64,000 nucleotides of DNA from NCBI RefSeq assembly GCF_000213055.1, contig NZ_CM001165.1:992001-1056000 (forward strand), written 5' to 3'. Below the pieces are notes generated by a model. The model had not been told where the DNA came from. It searched no databases and saw only the letters and a program-made list of their open reading frames with translations. The stretch is from Streptomyces sp. Tu6071 (GTDB taxonomy: Bacteria > Actinomycetota > Actinomycetes > Streptomycetales > Streptomycetaceae). Below are positions 35,579-43,514 of the stretch, piece after piece; the first letter of the stretch is position 1; each line of letters begins with the position of its first letter. The position numbers and the translations under genes are program-made.

Positions 35579-36415
35579 ATGTCCCAGTCGGCCACGCCTC
35601 CGTCGTCCCCCTCCGCGTCCCGTACCGCCCCGCCCCCGGCCCCGGCGGGTACCGAGAACGGCTCCGGCGGCCGGGCCGCGGCCCAGCGCCTCAAGATGCG
35701 CCGCGAGCTGGCGTCCGCCGCGATGGAACTCTTCGCGACGAAGGGGTACGAGGCGACGACCGTCGACGAGATCGCCGCCGCCGCCGGGGTCGCCCGGCGG
35801 ACCTTCTTCCGCCACTTCCGGTCCAAGGAGGAGGCGATCTTCCCCGACCACGACGACACCCTCGTCCGCGTGGAGGACGTCCTGAAGGCGGCGCCCGCGC
35901 ACGAGCACCCGCTCGACACGGTCTGCCGGGGCATCAAAGAGGTCATGAAGATGTACGCGGCGGCGCCTCAGGTCTCCGTCGAGCGCTACAAACTGACGCG
36001 CGAGGTGCCCACGCTGCGCGAGCGCGAGATCGCCTCGGTCTCGCGCTACGAGCGTCTCTTCACGCGCTACCTCCTCGGCCACTTCGACGAGCACGAGCAG
36101 AACGGCAACGACGAGCCGCTGCTCGCCGAGGTCGCCGCCTCGGCCGTCGTGACGGCGCACAACCACGTCCTGCGGCGCTGGCTGCGGGCCGGCGGCGAGG
36201 GCGACGTCATGTCGCAGCTCGACCGGGCGTTCGCGATCGTACGGGCCACGGTCGGCGCCAACTTCGCGGTCGGCGGCCTCACGCCGGGCCGGCCCGGACC
36301 CGCGGCGACGGCGAGCGCGCGCGGCGAGGTGCTCGTGACGGTGGCGCGCACGGACGCGCCGCTCGACGAGGTCATGCGCACCATCAAGGAAGCGCTGCGC
36401 CCGCAGGGCGACTGA
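35579..36415 (+). CDS. TetR-family regulator of CoA-pathway locus
   Basis: A 278-residue TetR-type repressor. A 35-residue Ser/Pro-rich leader precedes the DNA-binding domain: LKMRRELASAAMELFATKGY, TTVDEIAAAAGVARRTFFRH, FRSKEEAIFPDHDD. The effector region has MKMYAAAPQVSVERYKLTRE and helices ending FAIVRATVGANFAVGGL, then a tail of about 50 residues, longer than usual. It sits before the mutase relic and the CoA ester lyase, where streptomycetes carry the regulator of the crotonyl-CoA carboxylase operon. Two related palindromes downstream are its likely operators. The synteny statement is from memory. Confidence 0.88.
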   Translation: MSQSATPPSSPSASRTAPPPAPAGTENGSGGRAAAQRLKMRRELASAAMELFATKGYEATTVDEIAAAAGVARRTFFRHFRSKEEAIFPDHDDTLVRVEDVLKAAPAHEHPLDTVCRGIKEVMKMYAAAPQVSVERYKLTREVPTLREREIASVSRYERLFTRYLLGHFDEHEQNGNDEPLLAEVAASAVVTAHNHVLRRWLRAGGEGDVMSQLDRAFAIVRATVGANFAVGGLTPGRPGPAATASARGEVLVTVARTDAPLDEVMRTIKEALRPQGD

Positions 36416-36438
36416 GCGCCGCAGAACTGACACCGCGA

Positions 36439-36473
36439 GGGGTGGCGGGCCGCACGGTCCCGCCGCCCCTTTT
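36439..36473 (+). terminator. Hairpin with T-tract after TetR gene
   Basis: GGGGTGGCGGGCC pairs with GGTCCCGCCGCCCC (one mismatch/bulge) and is followed by TTTT. It lies 24 nt after the TetR stop. This separates the regulator from the downstream unit, which must therefore have its own promoter in 36474-36790. Confidence 0.7.
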
Positions 36474-36582
36474 CCGTGTCCCGCACCACCCGACAGGCGC
36501 GGCACGCAGTGCCAAGATCACGCCAGCGTACCCCTTACGTCAGGACCACGTCCGAACGGATGAGCCCGCAGCCTCGCCACCG

Positions 36583-36646
36583 TGATCGATCATCTTGGTT
36601 CACCAGTCGAGAAAATCCCTTGCCCCACTTGGGATGATCGATCATC
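36583..36646. promoter_or_regulatory. Paired GATCGATCATC operator sites
   Basis: TGATCGATCATC (36583-36594) and the perfect 14-bp palindrome GATGATCGATCATC (36633-36646) are 50 bp apart, with an AT-richer promoter-like stretch between (AGAAAATCCCTTGCC). They are the likely binding sites of the adjacent TetR protein and sit in the 375-nt gap 36416-36790. Otherwise that gap holds only the TetR terminator and a leader hairpin. Confidence 0.65.
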
Positions 36647-36740
36647 GCTCATCTGAGCGCTACCTTTGCCAGATCGATACCGGTGAGTAGCAGAACCTCC
36701 TTGCTGACTGACACCGCGTGCCATACGTTGAGGAAGTCCG

Positions 36741-36762
36741 GGCGGCCCTTCCACGGGCCGCC
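36741..36762 (+). other. Leader hairpin before mutase relic
   Basis: GGCGGCCC (36741-36748) and GGGCCGCC (36755-36762) form a perfect stem with a 6-nt loop in the untranslated leader, 28 nt before the GTG start and just upstream of its GGAGG site. It could attenuate translation or be a remnant of a longer leader. Confidence 0.4.
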
Positions 36763-36790
36763 ACGCCACAGCCCCCCGCCGGAGGCACCC

Positions 36791-37555
36791 GTGAAGGACA
36801 CCCTCGACCTCTTCAGGACCACTGGTACGGCCACCCTCGCCCTCGTGTGCGACGCGCCGACGCGCGCGGGCTTCGACCCGGGCGACCCGGCGGCAGCCGG
36901 CGCCTTCGGGCGCGAGGGCGTGGCGCTCGCTCACCTCGGCGACGTGCGGCGCCTGTTCGACGGGGTTCCGCTCGACCGGGTGCGCCTCGCGCTCCCCGGC
37001 GGCCTCACCGGGATATGGCTCCTCGCGCTCTGCCTCGTCACCGCCGAGGAACAGGGGCTCGCGCCGGACGGACTGGGCGGGACCACGTACGAGGAGCGGC
37101 CCGCCGCGACGGCGCTCGCGCTGCGGCTGCGCGGCGACCTCACCGCGTACGTCTCCGCCTCCCTGCCCCGCTGGGCCTTCCGCGCGGGCAGCCTGCCGGG
37201 GCGCGGCTCCCCCACCGCCGGGCCCGGTGACGAGGCGGCGGCCGTCGCGGCGCTCGCGCGCTGGCGGGAGACCCGTGAGGAGTCCACCGACCGGCAGGGC
37301 CTCGCCGACCCGTACCTGTGGCCGAGCGTGCGCCAGAGCCTCGACGGGCTCGCGGACGCGGCCATCGACGGGGACTCCCTCATGGACGCCACGCTCGACT
37401 GCGTGCGCGCCGGGGTCACGACGGGCGAGTGGGCGCACACGCTGCGCGCGGCGCTCGGCGCGTACGAGTCCCCGGCGGCGTACGCGCACGGGGTGCCCGC
37501 GTCCCCCGCCCCGTACCGCACCGGGCGCCACCGCGCCCCCGCCGGAGTGCGGTGA
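36791..37555 (+). CDS. Truncated ethylmalonyl/methylmalonyl-CoA mutase-like relic (MeaA-like)
   Basis: An intact 254-codon frame, GTG start with GGAGG upstream. Residues about 16-110 follow the N-terminus of MeaA-type B12 mutases: DAPTRAGFDPGDPAAAG (for D-x-P-T-Q-x-G-Y-D), VALAHLGDVRRLFDGVPLDR, LLALCLVTAEEQG, then LRLRGDLTAYVSASLPRW. Residues about 150-235 follow the linker near residue 500 of MeaA: VAALARWRETREE and DSLMDATLDCVRAGVTTGEW. The TIM-barrel core (about 330 residues) and the whole cobalamin domain are missing, and T-Q-N-D is replaced by T-Y-E-E. It cannot be a mutase. The first eight residues (VKDTLDLF) recall the start of crotonyl-CoA reductase. It lies 56 nt before the lyase gene. 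Confidence 0.75.
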   Translation: MKDTLDLFRTTGTATLALVCDAPTRAGFDPGDPAAAGAFGREGVALAHLGDVRRLFDGVPLDRVRLALPGGLTGIWLLALCLVTAEEQGLAPDGLGGTTYEERPAATALALRLRGDLTAYVSASLPRWAFRAGSLPGRGSPTAGPGDEAAAVAALARWRETREESTDRQGLADPYLWPSVRQSLDGLADAAIDGDSLMDATLDCVRAGVTTGEWAHTLRAALGAYESPAAYAHGVPASPAPYRTGRHRAPAGVR

Positions 37556-37611
37556 TCACCCCCGTAGGGTCGGGAGGAGCACGTACCCGCCGCTCCCCCG
37601 GAGGTCCCCGC

Positions 37612-38580
37612 ATGACCGGCACGCCCGGCCCGCGTCCCGTCCGCCCGCGCCGCTCCTGCCTCGCCGTGCCCGGCAGCAACCCGCGTTTCCTGGCCAAGGC
37701 GCGCTCGCTGCCCGCCGACGAGGTCTTCCTCGACCTGGAGGACGCCGTGGCACCGCTCGCGAAGGAGGAGGCCCGGGAGAACGTCGTGCGCTGCCTCAAC
37801 GAGGGCGGCTGGGGCGGGAGGACACGGGTCGTGCGCGTCAACGACTGGACGACGCAGTGGACGTACCGCGACGTCGTGACGGTCGTCGAGGGCGCCGGGC
37901 AGCACCTGGACTGCCTCCTGCTCCCGAAGGTGCGCGACGCGGGGCAGGTCGTCGCCCTCGACCTGCTGCTCACGCAGATCGAGAAGGCCATGGGCTTGGA
38001 GGTGGGCCGCATCGGCATCGAGGCGCAGATCGAGGACGCCCGGGGGCTCGTCGGCATCGACGCGATCGCCGCGGCCTCACCGCGACTGGAGGCCCTCGTC
38101 TTCGGCCCGGCCGACTTCATGGCCTCGATCGCCATGAAGACGCTCGTCGTCGGCGAGCAGCCGCCGGGGTACGGCGCGGACGCCTATCACTACATCCTCA
38201 TGAAGATTCTGATGGCCGCGCGCGCCCACGGCCTCCAGGCGATCGACGGCCCCTACCTCCGCATCCACGACGAGGACGGCTTCCGCGCCGTCGCGGGGCG
38301 CTCCGCCGCCCTCGGCTTCGACGGGAAGTGGGTCCTGCACCCGGCGCAGATCGCCGCGGCGAACGAGGTCTACGCGCCCGCGCAGGAGGACTACGACCAC
38401 GCCGAACTGATCCTCGACGCCTACGCCCACCACACCTCGGCGGCGGGCGGGGCCCGGGGCGCCGCGATGCTCGGCACGGAGATGATCGACGAGGCCAGCC
38501 GCAAGATGGCGCTCGTGATCGCGGGCAAGGGCCGCGCGGCCGGTCTCGCCCGCACGACCTCGTTCACGGCGCCGGAGTGA
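37612..38580 (+). CDS. HpcH/HpaI (CitE-like) CoA ester lyase, Mcl1-like
   Basis: A 322-residue CitE/Mcl1-family aldol lyase that splits or forms beta-methylmalyl-/malyl-type CoA thioesters using Mg. The ATG has GGAGG 8 nt upstream. RRSCLAVPGSNPRFLAKARS, DEVFLDLEDAVAPLAKEEAR (substrate/metal acid cluster), LLPKVRD, IGIEAQIEDARGL (Mg-ligand Glu), ALVFGPADFMAS (second metal Asp) and GKWVLHPAQIAAANEVYAP are all in family order. In the ethylmalonyl-CoA pathway this enzyme cleaves methylmalyl-CoA to glyoxylate and propionyl-CoA. Its usual partners ccr, meaA and the mesaconyl-CoA hydratase are absent here except for the relic upstream. Confidence 0.9.
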   Translation: MTGTPGPRPVRPRRSCLAVPGSNPRFLAKARSLPADEVFLDLEDAVAPLAKEEARENVVRCLNEGGWGGRTRVVRVNDWTTQWTYRDVVTVVEGAGQHLDCLLLPKVRDAGQVVALDLLLTQIEKAMGLEVGRIGIEAQIEDARGLVGIDAIAAASPRLEALVFGPADFMASIAMKTLVVGEQPPGYGADAYHYILMKILMAARAHGLQAIDGPYLRIHDEDGFRAVAGRSAALGFDGKWVLHPAQIAAANEVYAPAQEDYDHAELILDAYAHHTSAAGGARGAAMLGTEMIDEASRKMALVIAGKGRAAGLARTTSFTAPE

Positions 38581-38869
38581 GGGGCGCGGGCGCGGAGTCC
38601 CGCCGCGCCGCGCGCCGCCCGTGCTCCGTACCGCCCGGCGAGATCCCTGTCACACAGGAAGTTGGCGTGGGATGATGAAAAGACTGACGGAAGGACTACG
38701 GGTTTACCTCGCACGTACGGAGGTGCCCCTGATCACATCCGGTGAGGGCTGTTCGCCCGTCGACTCGCTTCCTGGCTTGCCCAGTTGCGGGCCGCAACCG
38801 ATACCATCCCCGGAAAGCCGCCGTCCCCCGTCTCGTCCGCGCGGCATTCATCCGCTACGAAGGTCATCC

Positions 38870-39517
38870 ATGCCCGACAGCCACACCCCTGTAACTCGCG
38901 GCCGGGTCCGCCTGGCCCGCGGCGCCTCTCCCTGGCTGCTGCCCACCGTCGCCACGGCGGCCCTCTCCCTCGGCCGCGCCCGCCGCTCCGGGCGCGCGGC
39001 GGCGCTCGCGGTACCGGCCACGGCCCTCGCCGCGGGGATGCTGTGGTTCTTCCGCGACCCCGAGCGCGAGATCTCCGAGGGCAGGGTCATCTCGCCCGCC
39101 GACGGAGTGGTGCAGAGCGTCATGCCGTGGAAGGACGGCCGCACGCGCGTGGCGATCTTCATGAGCCCGCTCAACGTGCACGTCAACCGCGCTCCGCTGG
39201 CCGGCACCATCACCTCCATGGAACACGTTCCCGGTGGTTTCGTGCCCGCCTTCAACAAGGAGAGCGAGAACAACGAGCGTGTCGTGTGGCACTTCGACAC
39301 GGAGCTCGGCGACATCGAGATGATCCAGATCGCCGGGGCCGTGGCGCGCCGCATCGTCCCGTACGTGCCGAGCGGCACCAAGGTCGAGCAGGGCGAGCGG
39401 ATCGGGCTGATCCGTTTCGGCTCCCGCGTGGACCTCTATCTGCCGGAGGGGGTCGAGGTCGCCGTGGAGGTCGGGCAGCCGACGCTCGCGGGGGTGACTC
39501 GCATTGACCGTGACTGA
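38870..39517 (+). CDS. psd: Phosphatidylserine decarboxylase
   Basis: A 215-residue short-type Psd proenzyme making phosphatidylethanolamine. Two hydrophobic stretches near residues 18-60 anchor it. FFRDPEREISEG and VISPADGVVQSVMPW are family marks, and MSPLNVHVNRAPLAGTI carries the conserved His. The self-cleavage site is Gly-Ser in IRFGSRVDLYLP near residue 183, which creates the pyruvoyl group. The upstream frame is also open, but MPDSHTP is the conserved-looking start. A GATACCAT sequence at about 38798-38805 may be the -10. It overlaps pssA by 14 nt. Confidence 0.94.
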   Translation: MPDSHTPVTRGRVRLARGASPWLLPTVATAALSLGRARRSGRAAALAVPATALAAGMLWFFRDPEREISEGRVISPADGVVQSVMPWKDGRTRVAIFMSPLNVHVNRAPLAGTITSMEHVPGGFVPAFNKESENNERVVWHFDTELGDIEMIQIAGAVARRIVPYVPSGTKVEQGERIGLIRFGSRVDLYLPEGVEVAVEVGQPTLAGVTRIDRD

Positions 39518-40385
39518 CCGCGGTACCCACGACCGCGAAACACACGACCCGGAGACCGGGGACCCGTGGGGGCTCGACGCCGACGAGGCGGGCGAGCCCG
39601 AGATGCCTCTGTCGCTGCGCCTCTCGATCGCCGACGCCCTCACGCTCGGTAACGCGACGTGCGGGTTCATGGCGGTGTACTTCACCACCACCGGCATCCT
39701 CATCCCGCACCTCACCGGCAGCGACGAGTTCGGCATGGCGCGCCACTCGGCGGCGACCGCGGTGATCCTCATGCTGTGCGCGGCGGTCTTCGACCTCTTC
39801 GACGGCCTCGTGGCCCGCAAGCTGCGCAGCTCGCCGATGGGTGCCGAGCTGGACAACCTGTCGGACCTGATCAGCTTCGGTCTCGCTCCGGCCTACTTCG
39901 TGCTCGTGTACGGGCTGGTCGCGGACGACGCGCACCAGAGAGTCGCCGCGCTGGGGGCGATCGTCGTGCTCCTGGCGGTGGTGCTGCGGCTCGCCCGCTT
40001 CTCCTGCGTGACGCTGCGCGACGGCGTCTTCCAGGGGATGCCGAGCCCGTTCGGGGCGCTCACGGTCGTGTCCGTCGTGCTCCTGGAGCTGCCGTTCGTG
40101 GCGACGCTGCTCGCGATCATCGGGACGGCGTGGCTCATGGTGAGCCGCGTCGAGTACCCGAAGCCGCGCGGGCCACTCGCCGTCGCGATGCTGAGCTGGA
40201 TCGTCGCGGCGATGGGACTCCTCGCCGCCTGGGCCTTCGACGCCCCGGGCGGGCAGCTCCTGCTCCAGACGGGCTGCGCGCTCCAGCTCGTGCTCGCCGC
40301 CGTCATCCCGCTCTTCGCGACCGCGCGCCGGGTCAACAACTTCCGGGGCAACCGTCGCGAGGCACGGGCGGTACGACTGCCGTAG
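39504..40385 (+). CDS. pssA: CDP-diacylglycerol-serine O-phosphatidyltransferase
   Basis: A 293-residue membrane enzyme that makes phosphatidylserine, the substrate of Psd. The CDP-alcohol phosphatidyltransferase motif D-x2-D-G-x2-A-R-x8-G-x3-D-x3-D is intact: DLFDGLVARKL followed by GAELDNLSD (about residues 98-122). Six to eight hydrophobic helices follow, for example AIVVLLAVVLRLARFSCVTL and FVATLLAIIGTAWLMVSRVE. An acidic soluble N-terminus of about 35 residues precedes. The start is the TTG at 39504 or the GTG at 39510. Either overlaps psd, so the two steps of PE synthesis are coupled. Confidence 0.94.
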   Translation: MTVTDRGTHDRETHDPETGDPWGLDADEAGEPEMPLSLRLSIADALTLGNATCGFMAVYFTTTGILIPHLTGSDEFGMARHSAATAVILMLCAAVFDLFDGLVARKLRSSPMGAELDNLSDLISFGLAPAYFVLVYGLVADDAHQRVAALGAIVVLLAVVLRLARFSCVTLRDGVFQGMPSPFGALTVVSVVLLELPFVATLLAIIGTAWLMVSRVEYPKPRGPLAVAMLSWIVAAMGLLAAWAFDAPGGQLLLQTGCALQLVLAAVIPLFATARRVNNFRGNRREARAVRLP

Positions 40386-40406
40386 CGGCGCTCGCGTGAC
40401 GTGACA

Positions 40407-40441
40407 GGGCCCCGCACCGCCTGCCCGGTGGTGCGGGGCCC
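40407..40441 (+). terminator. Terminator after psd-pssA
   Basis: 12-bp perfect arms GGGCCCCGCACC (40407-40418) and GGTGCGGGGCCC (40430-40441) with an 11-nt loop lie 22 nt after the pssA stop. The following CTTCGCG is only weakly T-rich. It also faces the end of the glycerate kinase gene. Confidence 0.85.
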
Positions 40442-40519
40442 TTCGCGTGCGGCTTTCGCGCTCAGCGCCGTGCTGCCGCGTGCGGCGGTTTCCGCGTGCC
40501 GCCGGCGCTCGCGGGCGGC

Positions 40520-41647
40520 CTACAGACGTTCGCGGACGATGCGGGCCGCCAGGCGCTCCAGGAGCGGCCCCGCCTCGCGGACGCACGTGTCCACGTCGGG
40601 TTCGAGCGAGGTGAGCGAGTACGCGGCGGCGATGCCCGCCGCGCGCAGTTCCTCCGGCGCCAGCGCGAGCCTCCCGCACACGGCGACGACCTCGACGCCC
40701 CGCGCGCGGGCCGCGGCGGCGACCCCGGCGGGCGCCTTGCCGCGCAGCGTCTGCGCGTCGAGCGAGCCCTCGCCCGTGACGACGAGGTCCGCGCGCTCCA
40801 GCGCGGGCGCGAAGCCGAGGACGTCGAGCAGCACCTCAATGCCCGGCCTGAAGCGCGCCCCGAGGCCCACGAGCGCCCCGTAGCCGAGACCGCCCGCGGC
40901 GCCCGCACCCGGCGCCTGGGCCCGCGCGCCCGCCTCCAGGACGTCCGCGTAGTGCGCGAGGGCCGCGTCGAGCGCCGCGACGTCCTCCGGGTCCGCGCCC
41001 TTCTGCGGGCCGTAGACGGCGGCGGCGCCGTGTTCGCCCGTGAGCGGGTTGTCGACGTCGGAGGCGAGCACGAGGTCGACGGCGGCGAGGCGCGGGTCGA
41101 GGCCGCTCAGGTCCGCGCGGGCGAGCGCGGCGAGCCCGGCGCCGCCCGGGCCGACCGGGGCGCCCGTCCCGTCGAGGAACCGCGCGCCCAGCGCCGTGAG
41201 CATCCCCGCGCCGCCGTCCGTCGTCGCGCTGCCGCCGACGCCGAGCACGATGCTCCGCGCGCCCGCGTCGAGCGCGGCCCGCAGCAGCTCGCCGGTCCCG
41301 TACGTCGTCGCGGTACGCGGCGCGAAGCGCCCCGGGGGCAGGTGCTGGAGCCCGCTCGCCTCCGCCATCTCGACGACGGCGGTGTCCGCGCGCAGGGCGA
41401 AGGCGGCGGTACGGGCCTCGCCGAGCGGACCCGTCACGGCCGCCTCGTGCCGCGTGAACCCGGCGGCGACGGCGGCGGCGACCGTGCCGTCGCCCCCGTC
41501 CGCGACCGGCAGCGCCTCGACGGCGAGGCCGGGCCGCGCGGACCGCAGCCCGGCGCCCACGCGCTCCGCCACCTCGACGGCCGTCAGCGAGCCCTTGAAC
41601 TTGTCGGCGGCGATCAGCACCCTCGGGCGCCCCTGCTCCTCGGTCAC
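40520..41647 (-). CDS. Glycerate kinase, GlxK family
   Basis: A 375-residue class II-type glycerate kinase (GlxK/GarK fold), phosphorylating D-glycerate to 2- or 3-phosphoglycerate. The GTG at 41647 follows GAAGGAG and is preferred to the TTG/ATG options upstream. Family blocks: RVLIAADKFKGSLTAVEVAE, LPVADGGDGTVAA, VVEMAEASGLQHL, TTYGTGELLRAALD, IVLGVGGSATTDGGAGMLTA, DVDNPLTGEHGAAAVYGPQKG and LVVTGEGSLDAQTLRGKAP. It is monocistronic, converging on the phospholipid operon and diverging from a NUDIX gene. Confidence 0.93.
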   Translation of the reverse strand: MTEEQGRPRVLIAADKFKGSLTAVEVAERVGAGLRSARPGLAVEALPVADGGDGTVAAAVAAGFTRHEAAVTGPLGEARTAAFALRADTAVVEMAEASGLQHLPPGRFAPRTATTYGTGELLRAALDAGARSIVLGVGGSATTDGGAGMLTALGARFLDGTGAPVGPGGAGLAALARADLSGLDPRLAAVDLVLASDVDNPLTGEHGAAAVYGPQKGADPEDVAALDAALAHYADVLEAGARAQAPGAGAAGGLGYGALVGLGARFRPGIEVLLDVLGFAPALERADLVVTGEGSLDAQTLRGKAPAGVAAAARARGVEVVAVCGRLALAPEELRAAGIAAAYSLTSLEPDVDTCVREAGPLLERLAARIVRERL

Positions 41648-41809
41648 AGCTCTCCTTCTCGCGGCTCGGTCGCGCACGCGGCCCCGTCTCTCCAGGTCGC
41701 GCACGCCGCAGCGACCCTAACCGGCGGGGCGGGCGGGGGCCGGGGCGCGTCCGGGGAGTGGGCCGGAAGGCGGGGCGGGGCCGGGCGGCGGGCGCTAGGG
41801 TCGGTGACC

Positions 41810-42325
41810 GTGAGTCAGAACAATGTGGACAGCGAGTACACCGACTACATCGCGGGCCTGCCCCGCGTGCTCGCCGCGGCGGCGGCGCTCTTCCGGGACG
41901 CGGAGGGGCGGGTGCTGCTCGTCGAGCCCAACTACCGGCCCGGGTGGGGCCTCCCCGGCGGGACGGTGGAGTCGGACACGGGCGAGTCGCCGCGCGAGGG
42001 GGCGCGTCGCGAGACACGGGAGGAGATCGGCCTCGACCTGCCGCTCGGCCGGCTCCTCGCGGTCGACTGGTCACGCGGCCCGGCACGCCCGCCGATCGTC
42101 ATGCACCTGTACGACGGCGGGGTGCTGACCGAGCGCCGGCTCGGCGAGATCCGGCTCCAGGAGTCCGAGCTGCTCTCGTGGCGCATGGTGCCGAGGACGC
42201 GCCTCACCGAGTTCCTCCCCCCACAACTGGCGGCACGGGTGACGGCGGCACTCGACGTGCTCGACCGGGGCGAGGGAACGGTGGAGCTGGTGGACGGGGT
42301 GCTGCCGCGCGGGACGGAGGGCTGA
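41810..42325 (+). CDS. NUDIX hydrolase
   Basis: A 171-residue NUDIX-fold hydrolase of nucleoside-diphosphate-linked compounds. The NUDIX box is nearly canonical: GWGLPGGTVESDTG, then ESPREGARRETREEIGLDL, with the R-E-x-x-E-E-x-G core intact but two extra residues between the first Gly and Glu. The flanking strands RVLAAAAALFRDAEGRVLLV and RLLAVDWSRGPARP fit the fold. Start options are GTG 41810 or 41804. There is no ribosome site, and a TAGGGT hexamer at 41796-41801 hints at a near-leaderless message. The substrate is undetermined. Confidence 0.88.
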   Translation: MSQNNVDSEYTDYIAGLPRVLAAAAALFRDAEGRVLLVEPNYRPGWGLPGGTVESDTGESPREGARRETREEIGLDLPLGRLLAVDWSRGPARPPIVMHLYDGGVLTERRLGEIRLQESELLSWRMVPRTRLTEFLPPQLAARVTAALDVLDRGEGTVELVDGVLPRGTEG

Positions 42326-42394
42326 GCGACCGGCCGGACGGCGGAGCGTCCGCGGGAAGCGCGCCGTGTGCCTCGCCGGGACCCCCGGCGGGAA

Positions 42395-42565
42395 ATGCCA
42401 GCGCCGTTTGCTTTTTCGCTAGGGCTTCCCGACCCCGTCGACGAGATTCTCGCCATCGCCTTCGAGGGCGTTCCTCAGGAGGCGCAGGACCACGCGATCG
42501 ACGTGCTGCGCGCGGCGACCGAGCGGCTGACCGCGCGGCTCCCGGCGCGCCACCCCAGGAAATGA
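42395..42565 (+). CDS. Short conserved-looking hypothetical protein
   Basis: A 56-residue acidic, helical product, with FSLGLPDPVDEILAIAFEGV and EAQDHAIDVLRAATERLTAR, that reads like a real protein rather than a shadow. An in-frame GTG at 42368 is an alternative start. The ATG at 42395 has a GGCGGGA site that is rather close. No domain was recognised. It lies between the NUDIX and epimerase genes on the same strand. Confidence 0.5.
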   Translation: MPAPFAFSLGLPDPVDEILAIAFEGVPQEAQDHAIDVLRAATERLTARLPARHPRK

Positions 42566-42640
42566 CCGGCCACCGGGCCGGGAAGCGTGCGGTCGCCGCT
42601 GGGTGGCCGTGCCTCTGAGAACGTGAAGCGAGGACTCCTC

Positions 42641-43456
42641 ATGACCCTCTTCGTCACCGGCGCGACCGGCCTCGTCGGCACGCGCCTCCTGCCCCGTCTC
42701 GTCTCGGCCGGCCTCGATGTCCGCGCGCTCGTCCGGGCGGGCAGGACCCTCCCCGAGGGCGTCGCACCCGTCCACGGCGACATCCTCGAACCGGACTCGC
42801 TCGCGGGCGCCCTGGAAGGCGTGACCGATGTCCTGCACATGGCCGCGGTCCTGCGCACGCCCGACGCCGACACCATCCGCCGCGTCAACGTCGAGGGCAC
42901 CCGCACGCTCCTCGACGCGGTGCGCGCGCAGGCGCCCGGGGCGCGCTTCCTCCTCGCGAGCACCAGCCTCGTCTACGGGCAGGGCCGCACGCGCCCCGCC
43001 CGCGAGGACGACCCCACGACCGCCGAAGCCCCCTACCCGGCGACGAAGCTGCTCGCCGAGGCGCTGGTCAGGGAGAGCGGCCTGAACTGGTCCGTCCTGC
43101 GCTTCGGCTTCGTGTACGGCGAGGGGGACGGCCACCTCGAAAGCCTGCCGGGACTCGCCGCCTCCTGGAAGACGCACCCGGCGCAGGCACACTCCCTCGT
43201 GCACCACCGCGACATCGCGGGCGCCGTCCGGCTGGCGCTCAGCGGGGCCATGGACGGGCGGACGGTCAACCTCGTGGACGAGGCCCCCGTCACGACGTAC
43301 GAGGCCGCCGCCCTCGTGGGCGCCGAGTACCCTCCGTCCGCCGAGCCCCTGGAGGACCCGTGGAACGGCCGCACGGACGGCGGCCTGCTGCGCTCGCTCG
43401 GCTACGTGGCGCGCGTGCCGACCGTGCACGGGGCGGTGCGCGAGGGGCTGCTCTGA
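42641..43456 (+). CDS. NAD-dependent epimerase/dehydratase (extended SDR)
   Basis: A 271-residue extended short-chain dehydrogenase. The ATG at 42641 has GAGGA 7 nt upstream. The nucleotide motif is LFVTGATGLVGTRLLPRL (G-x2-G-x2-G), followed by VHGDILEPDSL and LHMAAVLRTPDADTI. The active-site Tyr-x3-Lys is in APYPATKLLAEALVRES, with the Ser in LLASTSLVYGQG. RFGFVYGEGDGHLESLPGL and HHRDIAGAVRLAL complete the pattern. It converges on the TetR gene. The substrate could be a nucleotide sugar or another small carbonyl compound. Confidence 0.9.
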   Translation: MTLFVTGATGLVGTRLLPRLVSAGLDVRALVRAGRTLPEGVAPVHGDILEPDSLAGALEGVTDVLHMAAVLRTPDADTIRRVNVEGTRTLLDAVRAQAPGARFLLASTSLVYGQGRTRPAREDDPTTAEAPYPATKLLAEALVRESGLNWSVLRFGFVYGEGDGHLESLPGLAASWKTHPAQAHSLVHHRDIAGAVRLALSGAMDGRTVNLVDEAPVTTYEAAALVGAEYPPSAEPLEDPWNGRTDGGLLRSLGYVARVPTVHGAVREGLL

Positions 43457-43514
43457 GCCGTAGGGGCTCCTCCGGAATCGGATCGGGCGGACGCGGCCTC
43501 AGGGCCCGCAGGGC

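Noticed and set aside
38621..38869. In-frame N-terminal extension of psd from ATG ATG AAA
   Set aside because: The extra 83 residues are low-complexity Ser/Pro and unlike Psd. The length with the later ATG (215) fits the family.
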